Source: Lysobacteraceae bacterium NML93-0399 (GTDB lineage: Bacteria > Pseudomonadota > Gammaproteobacteria > Xanthomonadales > Xanthomonadaceae). From it: a DNA stretch of 64,000 nucleotides. The stretch covers positions 62,001 through 126,000 of the forward strand of contig NTJI01000002.1 of NCBI GenBank assembly GCA_002307375.1, written 5' to 3'. A program made the position numbers and the translations under genes. The notes under the pieces were generated by a model. That model saw nothing but the letters and a program-made list of their open reading frames with translations. It was not told the DNA's origin and ran no database searches. Positions 33,265 through 41,748 of the stretch are shown here, piece after piece; position 1 is the stretch's first letter, and every line of letters begins with the position of its first letter.

Positions 33265-35337
33265 ATGTCGCAATCGTTCAATGTCCACGACGTTCCGACT
33301 GCATTGCCGGACATTCCCGGCTATCGCATCGCGCGTCTCGTCGGGGATGGCGGCATGGCGACGGTCTATCTGGGCACGCAGCTGTCGCTCGGACGCGACG
33401 TGGCGATCAAGGTCATGCGCCCCGAGGCGCTGGCCGATGAGGTGAGCCGCCGGCGCTTCGAGAACGAGGCGCGCACGATCGCCCGGCTCGAGCATCCGCA
33501 CATCGTCGGCATCCACGAAGTCGGGCGCACGGCCGATGGCCTGCCCTGGTATTCGATGCCCTATCTGCCGCACGGCCACCTGGGCAAGCGCAACCTCACC
33601 GGCCACCATGCGCGAATCCGCGAGGTGCTGCGCGCCCTGCTCTCGGCGCTGTCGTACGCCCACGCGCGCGGGGTCATCCACCGCGACGTCAAGGCCGAGA
33701 ACGTGCTGTTCGACGAGGCCGACCGTCCCCTGCTGGCCGACTTTGGCATTGCGCTGCGCCGCGGCTACGGCACCCGCGTGACGATGGTGGGCCTGGCCGT
33801 GGGCAGCACCGCCTACATGGCGCCCGAGCAGGCGCGCGGCCAGCAGGTGGACTTCCGCGCGGACCTCTACAGCGTCGGCGTGCTGGCCTGGGAGATGCTC
33901 ATGGGCGCCCTGCCGTATCAGGGCGAGGACGCGCTTTCGATGGCGCTCGCGCACACCCAGAATCCGATCCCGCGCCTGCCGCCGGCGCTGCGGCACTGGC
34001 AGCGCTTCATCGACCGGGCACTGGCGAAATCGCCCGGCCGTCGCTTCGCCGACGCCCAACAGATGCTGCAGGCGCTCGAACAGGTGCCCCAGCGCGCGGG
34101 CCGTCACGTGCCCGCACTGGGCAATGCCCTCCAGCGCATGGGCCGCACGGTACGGCGCGTCTCGCCGATGGTCTGGGCGCCGATCGTGCTGGTGGCCGCC
34201 GCAGGCCTGGGGCTGCTGCTGCGTCCCGGTGGCGATCCGGGCGTCGATGCCAACACCGCTGCGGCGCCGGCACAGACGGCAAGTTCGACCACGGAACGTG
34301 CGGGCACGCAGGGCCTGGCGGCCGAGAACGCGGTGCAAGGCGAAGCGTCGACCACGGCCGACGCCGCGCCGGGCGAGCCGCAGAGCGCGCCGGTGTCGGC
34401 GTCCGACCGGCATCTGAACGATGCCGAGCGTCACCTGCGCGCCGGTCAGCTCGCCGCACCTGCGGGCGCCAACGCCTTCGAGTCGCTCAATCGGGCCTGG
34501 CAGGCCGACCGCGAACATCTGCGCCTGGCGCCGATGTCCGCAAGCGCGATCGACGCCGCCGCTGCCCAGGCGGTCACGCTGATCGAGCGCGCGGATCATG
34601 CCCAGGCCGCGACCGTACTGGCGGCCGCCCGCCAGCATGCGGTCGCGACCGGCCAGGCAGATGGCGCACCGATGCGCAAGCTGCGCGAGCAGATCGCGGC
34701 CGCGATCGAAGCGCGGCTCGACGCGGCCGTCGCGCAGGTCGATCGTGCCGCGGCCGTGGCCAGCCTGGCCCCGGCCGATGCGGCCGGTCTGGATGCGGCG
34801 ACCACGTCGCGCCTGCGCCGCTTGGCGATGACGATTCCCGATGTCGCGGCCCTGGCCGCGAGCGTGGCCGGTGGCGCCCGGGTCGTGCGCGGCACCGATG
34901 GCGTGTTCGCGATCTCGAACGCCCCGGTCAGCCGCGCCGACTACGCCGCGTTCATTGCGGCGACCGGCCACAAGTCGGCCTCGTGCCGGGCGCGCGGTTC
35001 GGTGCTGCGCGCACTCTCGCCCAGAGACTGGGAGAACCCGGGTTTCGACCAGGCGCCGGGCGACCCGGTAGTCTGCGTGTCCTGGCACGACGCGGTCGAC
35101 TACGCCCGCTGGCGCAGCGAGCGCGAGGGCCGCAGCATCGTCGTGGCCTCGATCGCCCAGGGCGCGAGCGTCGCCACGCGCGCCGAGGGGCCGGCCGAGT
35201 GGCGCAGCGACTGCGCAAGCGCGTGCAAGGAGCGCATCGCCGCCGGCCGCAGCGATCGCGACGCGCTCGACAGCCGATCGCTCGATCCCCGCCGCGGTTA
35301 CGACGACGTCGGTTTCCGGCTCGCGCATCTGCCCTGA
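33265..35337 (+). CDS. Ser/Thr protein kinase with transmembrane segment and C-terminal FGE-like domain
   Basis: A 690-aa Hanks-type kinase. Catalytic parts: glycine loop VGDGGMATVYLG (about 26-37), Lys 49 in VAIKV, catalytic loop HRDVKAEN (139-146), DFG at 159-161, and YMAPEQARG. A membrane segment near 302-320 (MVWAPIVLVAAAGLGLLLRP) places the C-terminal half in the periplasm. After an alanine-rich helical region, residues about 545-690 resemble a formylglycine-generating-enzyme (SUMF1) domain: APVSRADYAAFIAATGH, VVCVSWHDAVDYARWRS, GPAEWRSDC in place of GNVWEW, and the end VGFRLAH. The FGE part is compact and probably non-catalytic, perhaps ligand-binding. Confidence 0.9.
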   Translation: MSQSFNVHDVPTALPDIPGYRIARLVGDGGMATVYLGTQLSLGRDVAIKVMRPEALADEVSRRRFENEARTIARLEHPHIVGIHEVGRTADGLPWYSMPYLPHGHLGKRNLTGHHARIREVLRALLSALSYAHARGVIHRDVKAENVLFDEADRPLLADFGIALRRGYGTRVTMVGLAVGSTAYMAPEQARGQQVDFRADLYSVGVLAWEMLMGALPYQGEDALSMALAHTQNPIPRLPPALRHWQRFIDRALAKSPGRRFADAQQMLQALEQVPQRAGRHVPALGNALQRMGRTVRRVSPMVWAPIVLVAAAGLGLLLRPGGDPGVDANTAAAPAQTASSTTERAGTQGLAAENAVQGEASTTADAAPGEPQSAPVSASDRHLNDAERHLRAGQLAAPAGANAFESLNRAWQADREHLRLAPMSASAIDAAAAQAVTLIERADHAQAATVLAAARQHAVATGQADGAPMRKLREQIAAAIEARLDAAVAQVDRAAAVASLAPADAAGLDAATTSRLRRLAMTIPDVAALAASVAGGARVVRGTDGVFAISNAPVSRADYAAFIAATGHKSASCRARGSVLRALSPRDWENPGFDQAPGDPVVCVSWHDAVDYARWRSEREGRSIVVASIAQGASVATRAEGPAEWRSDCASACKERIAAGRSDRDALDSRSLDPRRGYDDVGFRLAHLP

Positions 35338-35409
35338 GGTCGCGCTGCGCTTTCGCGACATCGGCGGCCGGCGCATCATGTCGCGTTCCCTCTCCAGCCG
35401 CGGATTCCA

Positions 35410-36087
35410 ATGAGTGCCCCTACCCTGGGCGGACGCGTGCAGCGTCTGTTCCTCACCGGACTGCTCACCCTGCTGCCGATCTGGTTGACCTGGATCGTCG
35501 TCAAGTTCGTGTTCGTGCTGCTGTCCGACATCAGCCGTCCATGGGTCGCGCCGATCGCGCACCGTATCGCTGCCGGCTTTCCCAATTCGATGGGCTGGGT
35601 CAACGCGGTTTCGGTGCAGGCGACGATCGCGCTGCTGGCGACCATCGCGCTGATCCTGGGAGTCGGCTGGCTGGCGCGGCGCGTGTTCGGTCAGCGCCTG
35701 CTGGCCTGGCTCGAAGCGCTGGTGCAGCGCATTCCACTGGCAAACGTCATCTATTCGAGCGCGCGCAAACTGCTCGACATCCTGCAGACCAAGCCTGATG
35801 GCACCCAGCGCGTGGTGCTGATCGATTTCCCGCACGCGGAAATGAAGTCGGTGGGCTTCGTGACCCGGGTGATCCGCGAAGCCGGCACGGGCCGCGAACT
35901 CGCGGCGGTCTACGTGCCGACCACGCCCAACCCGACCTCCGGCTATCTGGAAATCGTGCCGCTGGAGAAGATCACGCCGACCGACTGGACGGTCGATCAG
36001 GCGATGAGCTTCATCATCTCCGGCGGCGCGGTCGCACCCGAAACCATTCCTTTCGACCCACCGCCGGTGCGCACGCCGCCGCCGTGA
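35410..36087 (+). CDS. DUF502 family membrane protein
   Basis: A 225-aa protein with two membrane segments (LLTLLPIWLTWIVVKFVFVL, about 17-36, and ATIALLATIALILGVGWLAR, about 71-90) and a soluble domain with the family motifs IPLANVIYSSARKLLDIL, RVVLIDFPHAEMKSVGFVTR and VYVPTTPNPTSGYLEIVPL. DUF502 proteins occur widely and have a plant counterpart (LCV/COV); the bacterial function is unknown. It lies 72 bp behind the kinase gene and 75 bp before a lipoprotein gene, all in the same orientation. Confidence 0.93.
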   Translation: MSAPTLGGRVQRLFLTGLLTLLPIWLTWIVVKFVFVLLSDISRPWVAPIAHRIAAGFPNSMGWVNAVSVQATIALLATIALILGVGWLARRVFGQRLLAWLEALVQRIPLANVIYSSARKLLDILQTKPDGTQRVVLIDFPHAEMKSVGFVTRVIREAGTGRELAAVYVPTTPNPTSGYLEIVPLEKITPTDWTVDQAMSFIISGGAVAPETIPFDPPPVRTPPP

Positions 36088-36162
36088 GCACGTGACCTCC
36101 GGCCCTTGCCGGCGCAGTTGCACGCCCGACAGCATCGACCCGCCCCATCACCGGAGCCCGAC

Positions 36163-38037
36163 ATGCAGCAGCTGCTCGTTCTCGCCATTGCCGTCGCCAT
36201 TGCCACCGGCGGCGCACTCGCCGGCTGCCAGCGCGAGACGCCCGCGCGGACGGCGACAGCCGCGGCGTCCGATGCTCCGGTCGAGGATGCGAGCGCGCGC
36301 GCCGCGCGCCTGACCGCGCTCTATGCGCAGTACTGGGAAGAGCTGCTGGAACTCAACCCGGTGCAGGCCACCTTCCAGGGCGACGCGCGCTACAACGATC
36401 AGCTCCCCGACTTCGGCAGCGCCGAGTACCGCGGACAGGTGCGTGCGTTCAACGAACGCTGGCTCAAGACCGTCGAAGGCATAGGCAAGGACGGCCTGCA
36501 GGGTCAGGACCTGCTGAGCTACGAGATCTTCGTGGCCGAGCGCCGCAACGCGTTCGAGGCGGAGCGTTTCCCCGGCTGGATGATGCCGGTCAACCAGATG
36601 GGCAGCATCGCCAGTTACGCGGTGCTGCTCGGCTCGGGCACGAATGCGCAGCCGTTTACGACGGTCGCCGATTACGAGGCCTGGCTGCGACGCGCTGCGC
36701 GTATTCCGGTGCTGCTCGATACCGAGATCGCGAACATGCGCGAAGGCATCGAGGCCAACGTCGTGCAGCCGCGCGTGGTGATGGAGAAGGTGCTGCCGCA
36801 GTTCGATGCGATCCTGGTCGACGAGGTCGAGAAGAGTCCGTTCTGGGGACCGGTGGCGAACTTTCCCGACGACATGGCCGAGGCCGATCGCACGCGCCTG
36901 ACCGACGCCTTCCGCACGCTGATCGCCGAGCAGCTCAACCCGGCGCTGCGTCGCCAGCGCGATTTCATCGCCAACGAGTACCTCCCGCATGCGCGCGACA
37001 GCGTCGGTCTCGATGCCCTGCCCGACGGCATGGCCTGGTACGCGTTCTCGGTCGGCCAGCAGACCACCTCCGATCTCACGCCCGAAGCGATCCACCAGAT
37101 CGGCCTCGACGAGGTGGCGCGCATCCACGAGCAGATCCGCGGCGTCATGGCCGAGACGAAATTCGACGGGTCGCTGCAGGATTTCTTCCGCTTCATGCAG
37201 ACCGACAAGCGTTTCGAGTTCCGCTCCGAGGACGCCCTGCTCGCGCATTACCGCGGCATCGAGCAGAAGATCGAAGCACGGGTGCCCGAGCTGTTCTCGC
37301 TCACGCCCGAGGCCGGCTTCGAGATCCGCCCGGTCGAAGCCTTCCGCGCTGAATCCGCAGCCGGCGGGTCCTACATGCCGCCGAGCGAGGACGGCAGCCG
37401 CCCGGGCATCTTCTACGTCAACACCTTCGACCTGCCCACACGCAAGCGTTGGGACGCCGAGGACCTGTTCCTGCACGAAGCGATTCCCGGACACCACTTC
37501 CAGCTCGCACTGCAGCAGGAATTAGCCGATCTGCCGGCCTTCCGCCGCTTCGGCGGCGAGACCGCCTACATCGAAGGCTGGGGCCTGTATGCCGAGGGCC
37601 TGGGCAAGGAACTGGGCCTGTACACCGACCCTTACGATTACTTCGGCCGCCTGCAGGGCGAACTGTGGCGCGCGGTTCGCTTGGTCGTCGACACCGGCCT
37701 GCACAGCAAGGGCTGGAGCCGCCAGCAGGTACTCGACTACATGTTCGAGAACTCATCCGTGAGCGAACCCGACGCCATCGCCGAAGCCGAGCGCTACATC
37801 GCCTGGCCCGGGCAGGCGCTGGCCTACAAGATCGGCGAGCTGAAGATCCAGGAACTGCGCAGGCGCAGCGAAGCGGAGCTGGGCGAGGCCTTCGATATCC
37901 GCCAGTTCCATGCGCAGGTGCTCAAGGACGGCGCGCTGCCGCTGCCCTTGCTGGACGCGAAGATCACGGCGTGGATTGCGGATCAGAAGGCGCAAGCGGA
38001 TACGCCGCCGGCAACACCGGCGCAACCCCGGTCCTAG
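36163..38037 (+). CDS. DUF885 lipoprotein, probable zinc metallopeptidase
   Basis: A 624-aa exported lipoprotein: signal peptide, then a lipobox ALAGC with Cys at about residue 20. CCGGAG seven bases before ATG 36163 sets the start. The body is DUF885: ARLTALYAQYWEELLELNPV at the N-terminus, then the zinc-site motif HEAIPGHHFQLALQQELAD, and GGETAYIEGWGLYAEGLGKE, where the glutamates would complete the site. Characterised relatives are few. The product is likely an envelope-anchored oligopeptidase (inference). Confidence 0.9.
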   Translation: MQQLLVLAIAVAIATGGALAGCQRETPARTATAAASDAPVEDASARAARLTALYAQYWEELLELNPVQATFQGDARYNDQLPDFGSAEYRGQVRAFNERWLKTVEGIGKDGLQGQDLLSYEIFVAERRNAFEAERFPGWMMPVNQMGSIASYAVLLGSGTNAQPFTTVADYEAWLRRAARIPVLLDTEIANMREGIEANVVQPRVVMEKVLPQFDAILVDEVEKSPFWGPVANFPDDMAEADRTRLTDAFRTLIAEQLNPALRRQRDFIANEYLPHARDSVGLDALPDGMAWYAFSVGQQTTSDLTPEAIHQIGLDEVARIHEQIRGVMAETKFDGSLQDFFRFMQTDKRFEFRSEDALLAHYRGIEQKIEARVPELFSLTPEAGFEIRPVEAFRAESAAGGSYMPPSEDGSRPGIFYVNTFDLPTRKRWDAEDLFLHEAIPGHHFQLALQQELADLPAFRRFGGETAYIEGWGLYAEGLGKELGLYTDPYDYFGRLQGELWRAVRLVVDTGLHSKGWSRQQVLDYMFENSSVSEPDAIAEAERYIAWPGQALAYKIGELKIQELRRRSEAELGEAFDIRQFHAQVLKDGALPLPLLDAKITAWIADQKAQADTPPATPAQPRS

Positions 38038-38561
38038 CTGCTCGACATCCGCGCGCGGCGCGCTGCGCGCGATATCGTGTTGGAAGGCGCGGGCTGCATA
38101 CGGGCGCTTCTGGAAGGGGGCGATTTTTTTTTTGCTGCACAGGCGAAACGCTTTCCCTTGTTCGGATGACCGGTGGAGCCGGCAACCCGGCGTCCGCTCG
38201 CGCAACGGCACTGGATCCCCGCTTTCGCGGGGATGACGCAGCGGGTCGACAACCGATGTGACGCGGTTGCGCCGTACGCCGTGCGCGGTACCTGTATGAC
38301 ACGGCGGGTCGGCGCCCTGGCATGCGCGCGCGAGCGCCTGGATCCCCGTTTTCGGGAGGATGCCGCACCAGTCGGCGCCCGATGCCATGCGGCTCGTTGC
38401 ACGCCCGGAAGTCGCGGCGGCGTTTCGACGCCCGGCGCACGTCGGGCCAATGACCTGCCGTGCCGAGGTACCGGCTCAGCAGCGCGATCGCGCCGCAGGC
38501 CCCCTTGCCCTCCTCCACCCGCCGCGCGATGCTGCACGCCGGTTCGCGTCGGGGAGGCGCC
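38038..38561. other. 524-bp intergenic region with repeat palindromes and a T10 run
   Basis: No coding sequence is supported. It contains a GC-rich self-complementary stretch near 38050-38073, a run of ten T at 38124-38133 (very unusual in this DNA), the palindrome ATCCCCGC-TTTC-GCGGGGAT at 38215-38234, and a degenerate copy near 38340-38362 (ATCCCCGTTTTCGGGAGGAT). Similar palindromes occur as dispersed repeats in related genomes. The end holds GGGGAGG, the ribosome binding site of the next gene. Confidence 0.6.
38215..38234. repeat. Short dispersed palindrome
   Basis: An 8-bp perfect stem (ATCCCCGC / GCGGGGAT) with a TTTC loop. It is the reverse-orientation relative of the larger palindrome at 9569-9600 (GCGAAAGC core), and a decayed copy lies about 125 bp downstream. 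Confidence 0.6.
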
Positions 38562-38972
38562 ATGGTCCGCACCACGTTCTCGGTGATGCTCGGCATGCTC
38601 GTCGCCATGATGTGCATCTACGGAGTCGAACTCGTCGGCCACTGGGCGTTTCCGATGCCGGAGGGCCAGCTCGCGGCAGGCAGCGATCCGGCCGATGCCT
38701 TCGCCAGTGCGCCGCTGGGCATGCTGGCCTGCGTGATGGCCGGTTGGCTGATCGCGGCTTTCAGCGGCGGCTGGGTCTCTGCCCGCCTCGCGCGCGTGCA
38801 CCGGATGGGCGCGGCGATTTCGGTCGGCGTGCTGATCGTGCTGGGCGTGTTGCTCAACGCCTGGATGCTGCCCCATCCCCTGTGGATGACCCTGCTCGGC
38901 GTGATCGGACCGGTGCCGCTTGCCTGGTGCGGCGGCAGGCTCGCCCTGCGACGCGTCGTACAGCGCGACTGA
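38562..38972 (+). CDS. Hypothetical four-helix membrane protein
   Basis: A 136-aa protein with four membrane segments: TTFSVMLGMLVAMMCIYGVE, MLACVMAGWLIAAFSGGWVS, MGAAISVGVLIVLGVLLNAW and MTLLGVIGPVPLAWCGGRLA. GGGGAGG about five bases before ATG 38562 is a strong start signal. No family is recognised with confidence. It lies 30 bp ahead of the bile acid symporter-type gene and could be co-transcribed with it. Confidence 0.78.
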   Translation: MVRTTFSVMLGMLVAMMCIYGVELVGHWAFPMPEGQLAAGSDPADAFASAPLGMLACVMAGWLIAAFSGGWVSARLARVHRMGAAISVGVLIVLGVLLNAWMLPHPLWMTLLGVIGPVPLAWCGGRLALRRVVQRD

Positions 38973-39002
38973 CGCAATCCGTCTCGGCCGGGGAGGTCCG
39001 CC

Positions 39003-39872
39003 ATGCAGGCATCGCTGTTGACCACGTTGCTGCTGCCGCTCGCGCTCGGCGTGATCATGTTCGGGCTGGGGCTCGGACTGACCATCGAGGATTTCCGCCG
39101 CGTCGCACGCTACCCCAGGGCCGTGCTGGTCGGCCTGGCGCTGCAGATCGGCGTGCTGCCCTGGGCGGCGCTGGGGCTGGCGCTGCTGTTCCGGCTGCCG
39201 CCGGAGCTCGCGGTCGGCCTGATGCTGCTGGCGGCATCCCCGGGCGGCGCGACGGCGAACATCTACAGCCACATCGCCCGCGGCGATGTCGCGCTCAACA
39301 TCACCCTGACCGCGGTCAACAGTCTGCTGTGTCTGGTCACGCTGCCGATCATCCTGAACCTGTCGCTGGAATTCTTCCTCGGCGCCGGGCAGTACGTGCC
39401 ACCGCCGACGCGGAAGATCGTCGAAGTCGCGCTGATCATCGTGTTGCCGGTCAGCATCGGCATGCTGGTGCGCGCCTACGCCACCGGCTTCGCCACGCGC
39501 ATGGAGAAACCGATCCGCCTGCTCTCGGTGGTCGTGCTGGCCTTGCTGATCGTCGCCGTGGTCGCCAGCACCTGGGACACGCTGCTGGCCTATTTCGCCG
39601 CCGTCGGCATCGCGTGCCTGCTGTTCAATCTGGTGAGCATGGGCACCGGCTATGTCGCGCCGCGAGCGCTGAAGCTGCCGCGACGACAGGCCATCGCGAT
39701 CGCGATGGAGATCGGGATCCACAACGGCACGCTGGCGATCTTCATCGCGCTCAGCGTGCTCGGCAACGCAACGATGTCGGCACCGGCCGCGGTCTACAGC
39801 CTGCTGATGTTCTGTACCGCGGCCGTCTTTGCGGCCTGGCTCAACCGGCGCGGCGCCGCCGCGGCCCCATGA
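39003..39872 (+). CDS. Bile acid:sodium symporter family protein (BASS)
   Basis: A 289-aa transporter of the BASS/SBF family with about nine membrane segments. Characteristic regions are IMFGLGLGLTIEDFRRVARY, LLAASPGGATANIYSHIARG (the conserved unwound-helix crossing that binds sodium) and AIAMEIGIHNGTLAIFIALS (the second crossing). GGGGAGG before the ATG supports the start. Bacterial members carry bile acids, pantoate, 2-keto acids or other organic anions; the substrate here is unknown. Confidence 0.92.
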   Translation: MQASLLTTLLLPLALGVIMFGLGLGLTIEDFRRVARYPRAVLVGLALQIGVLPWAALGLALLFRLPPELAVGLMLLAASPGGATANIYSHIARGDVALNITLTAVNSLLCLVTLPIILNLSLEFFLGAGQYVPPPTRKIVEVALIIVLPVSIGMLVRAYATGFATRMEKPIRLLSVVVLALLIVAVVASTWDTLLAYFAAVGIACLLFNLVSMGTGYVAPRALKLPRRQAIAIAMEIGIHNGTLAIFIALSVLGNATMSAPAAVYSLLMFCTAAVFAAWLNRRGAAAAP

Positions 39873-39962
39873 GCCGCGGAGGCGGTGCAGCGTGGGTAGA
39901 GCGCAGCGAAACCTGTGGCGTGGCCCGAATGCGCCTTAGCCACCCGACGGTTCCATCTCCCC

Positions 39963-40031
39963 TGTAGGAGCGCGCTCGCGCGCGACGGGCTTGACCGCTA
40001 GAGCCCCATCGCGCGCGAGCGCGCTCCTACA
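39963..40031. repeat. REP-like element with 23-bp inverted arms
   Basis: The left arm at 39963-39985 (TGTAGGAGCGCGCTCGCGCG + CGA) is the exact reverse complement of 40009-40031, around a 23-nt centre (CGGGCTTGACCGCTAGAGCC + CCA). Related copies are at 40155-40217, 47082-47182 and 47225-47324. Repeats with this GTAGGAGCGCGC core are frequent between genes in Lysobacter-like and Pseudomonas genomes. Confidence 0.85.
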
Positions 40032-40154
40032 CAAGCAAGCGCTCCGCGTTTGCAGGGCTTTTCGCGAGCGGTAATTCCGCTCGTTGGTCTCGAAAGCTCG
40101 CCCATGGCGATGGCGGGTTTGCCTGCGCTCCAGCCATTCGAAGGTTGTACCCCC

Positions 40155-40217
40155 TGTAGGAGCGCGCTCGCGCGCGATGGGCTTGACCGGTAGACCTATC
40201 GCAGGCGCGCTCCCACA
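40155..40217. repeat. REP-like element, second copy with a decayed right arm
   Basis: The left arm at 40155-40177 is identical to that at 39963-39985 and continues with GGGCTTGACCG; the right arm (TCGCAGGCGCGCTCCCACA) has lost part of the alternating CG run. Same orientation as the first copy. Confidence 0.8.
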
Positions 40218-40222
40218 CAAAC

Positions 40223-40248
40223 AAAAGCCCCGCGAATGCGGGGCTTTT
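40223..40248. terminator. Bidirectional intrinsic terminator
   Basis: AAAAGCCCCGC (40223-40233) pairs perfectly with GCGGGGCTTTT (40238-40248) around a GAAT loop. It works on both strands, ending the - strand M16 gene (stop at 40269) and any + strand transcript from the BASS gene. Confidence 0.85.
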
Positions 40249-40268
40249 GCGTTACGCGGAATGCGACA

Positions 40269-41738
40269 TCACTCGCCGCTGCCGAACGCCCCATAGGTCT
40301 TCAGCTGCTCGGCCACCGCCGCATCACCGACGACCACGATGCTCTGCTGCTTCGGGTCGAAGAACTCGCGCGCGACCGACTGCACCTGCGTCGCGGTGAC
40401 GCCGTTGACCTTGTCGACGTAGGTGCTGAGGTAGTCGGCCGGCCGCCCCAGCAGCCAGTTGCCGGCGAGCGCCGAGGCGACCGCGTACTGCAGCTGGTTC
40501 TGGAACAGGTAGGTGCCGGCGGTGAAGCGCTTGGCACGCTGCAGTTCGTCGGCGGGCACGGCCTGGCTGCGCATGGCTTCGAACTCCTTGAGGAACTCGC
40601 CGATCGCCGCGCCGGTGACCTCGTTGCGCACGTCGGCCTGGGCCTGGAAGGCGCCGCCTTCCGCACGCAGGCCGAAGCTGCTGCCTGCGCCGTAGGTGTA
40701 GCCCTTGTCCTCGCGCAGGTTGCGCATCAGCCTGCTGTCGAAGCCGCCGCCCAGGATGGTGTTGGCAAGCGCGGCGGCAATCGCGCGATCGTCGTTCGCA
40801 TCGAACGCGGGACGACCGATGCGCACCGCCGACTGCACGCTGTTCTCGCGCGGTACCAGTACGAACTGCGGTCCGGTCGGATAATCCGGCGCGGCGATAT
40901 CGGCGACCGGCGTGCCCTGGCCCTGCCAGTCGCCGAACATCGATTCGGCCAGCGCCTTTGCATCGTCCGGCTTCACCGGACCGGCGATGACCAGCAAGGC
41001 CTGATCAGGCCGGAACCGCGCCGTGTGCGCAGCCTTCAGGCCGGCGATGTCGGTGCCGTTGATCGCCGCCTCGGTGGGCAGCGTGTTGCCGTAGGGATGG
41101 TCGCCGAACAGCACGCGGCCCATGGCCCGGTTCGCCTGGTAGCTCGGCTGCGCCTGCATCGCCTTGAGGCCCTGCAGGGCGTTGGCCTTGGCCAGTTGCA
41201 CCTCGTTCTCAGGGAATGCCGGGTTGCGGACCACATCGGCGAACAGCGTGGCCAGCGGCTGCGCCGACGACGACAGGCCCGAGGCGCTGACGAACAGACC
41301 GTCGCTGCTGGCCTGCGCGCCCATCTCCGCGCCGAGGGTCTGCAGCTGTTCGGCGATCTGTACTGAGGTGCGGGTCGTGGTGCCCTCGCGCATCAGGCCT
41401 GCGAGCAGGTTCGACATGCCGGGCAGTTGCGCCGGATCACTGGCGAGGCCGCCGCGCACGGCAAGCACGTAGTCGACGCGCGGCAGACCGCCCTCGCGGG
41501 GCAGCACCCAGACGGTCAGGCCGTTCTCGAGCCGATGTTCGACGAGGCCGAGCTCGGGCAGCGGCTTGTCGGCGCCGTAATCCGGCAGCCCGGCGGGCAG
41601 TTCGGTCGGCGGTGCCGTGGCGGGCGCGGCGCCGGCACCGGCCGGCTGTTGCGCGTAGGCAGCGCTCGCCGTCAGGCAGAGGCCGAGTGCGACGGCCAGC
41701 GGACGCAGGCCACGGCGGGATACGTTGCGGATCTCCAT
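40269..41738 (-). CDS. M16 family peptidase homologue lacking the zinc motif
   Basis: A 489-aa protein with a signal peptide (RPLAVALGLCLTASAAYAQ) and both M16 halves (HRLENGLTVWVLPREGG at the start; LEDK-type region EDKGYTYGAGSSFGLRAEGG in the second half). The HxxEH zinc site of active M16 enzymes is replaced by NLLAGLMREG, so it is probably the inactive partner of the active M16 enzyme encoded 10 bp upstream. GAGGAG precedes ATG 41738. Such pairs form periplasmic heterodimers in which the second subunit helps bind substrate. Confidence 0.9.
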   Translation of the reverse strand: MEIRNVSRRGLRPLAVALGLCLTASAAYAQQPAGAGAAPATAPPTELPAGLPDYGADKPLPELGLVEHRLENGLTVWVLPREGGLPRVDYVLAVRGGLASDPAQLPGMSNLLAGLMREGTTTRTSVQIAEQLQTLGAEMGAQASSDGLFVSASGLSSSAQPLATLFADVVRNPAFPENEVQLAKANALQGLKAMQAQPSYQANRAMGRVLFGDHPYGNTLPTEAAINGTDIAGLKAAHTARFRPDQALLVIAGPVKPDDAKALAESMFGDWQGQGTPVADIAAPDYPTGPQFVLVPRENSVQSAVRIGRPAFDANDDRAIAAALANTILGGGFDSRLMRNLREDKGYTYGAGSSFGLRAEGGAFQAQADVRNEVTGAAIGEFLKEFEAMRSQAVPADELQRAKRFTAGTYLFQNQLQYAVASALAGNWLLGRPADYLSTYVDKVNGVTATQVQSVAREFFDPKQQSIVVVGDAAVAEQLKTYGAFGSGE

Positions 41739-41748
41739 GTCGCTCTCC

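Larger units (their letters stand above)
39873..40268. other. 396-bp intergenic region with two REP-like elements and a terminator
   Basis: No gene. It holds two copies of the GTAGGAGCGCGCTCGCGCGCGA repeat (separate entries) about 190 bp apart, with unrelated sequence between, and ends in a bidirectional terminator before the convergent protease gene. Confidence 0.7.

Noticed and set aside
33211-36135. Open frame of 974 codons on the - strand
   Set aside because: Antisense to the kinase and DUF502 genes, whose domains are unmistakable; no ribosome site or motif.
38034-38440. Translated frames containing LDPRFRGDDA-like peptides
   Set aside because: These peptides are the translation of dispersed intergenic palindromes and are a common annotation artefact.
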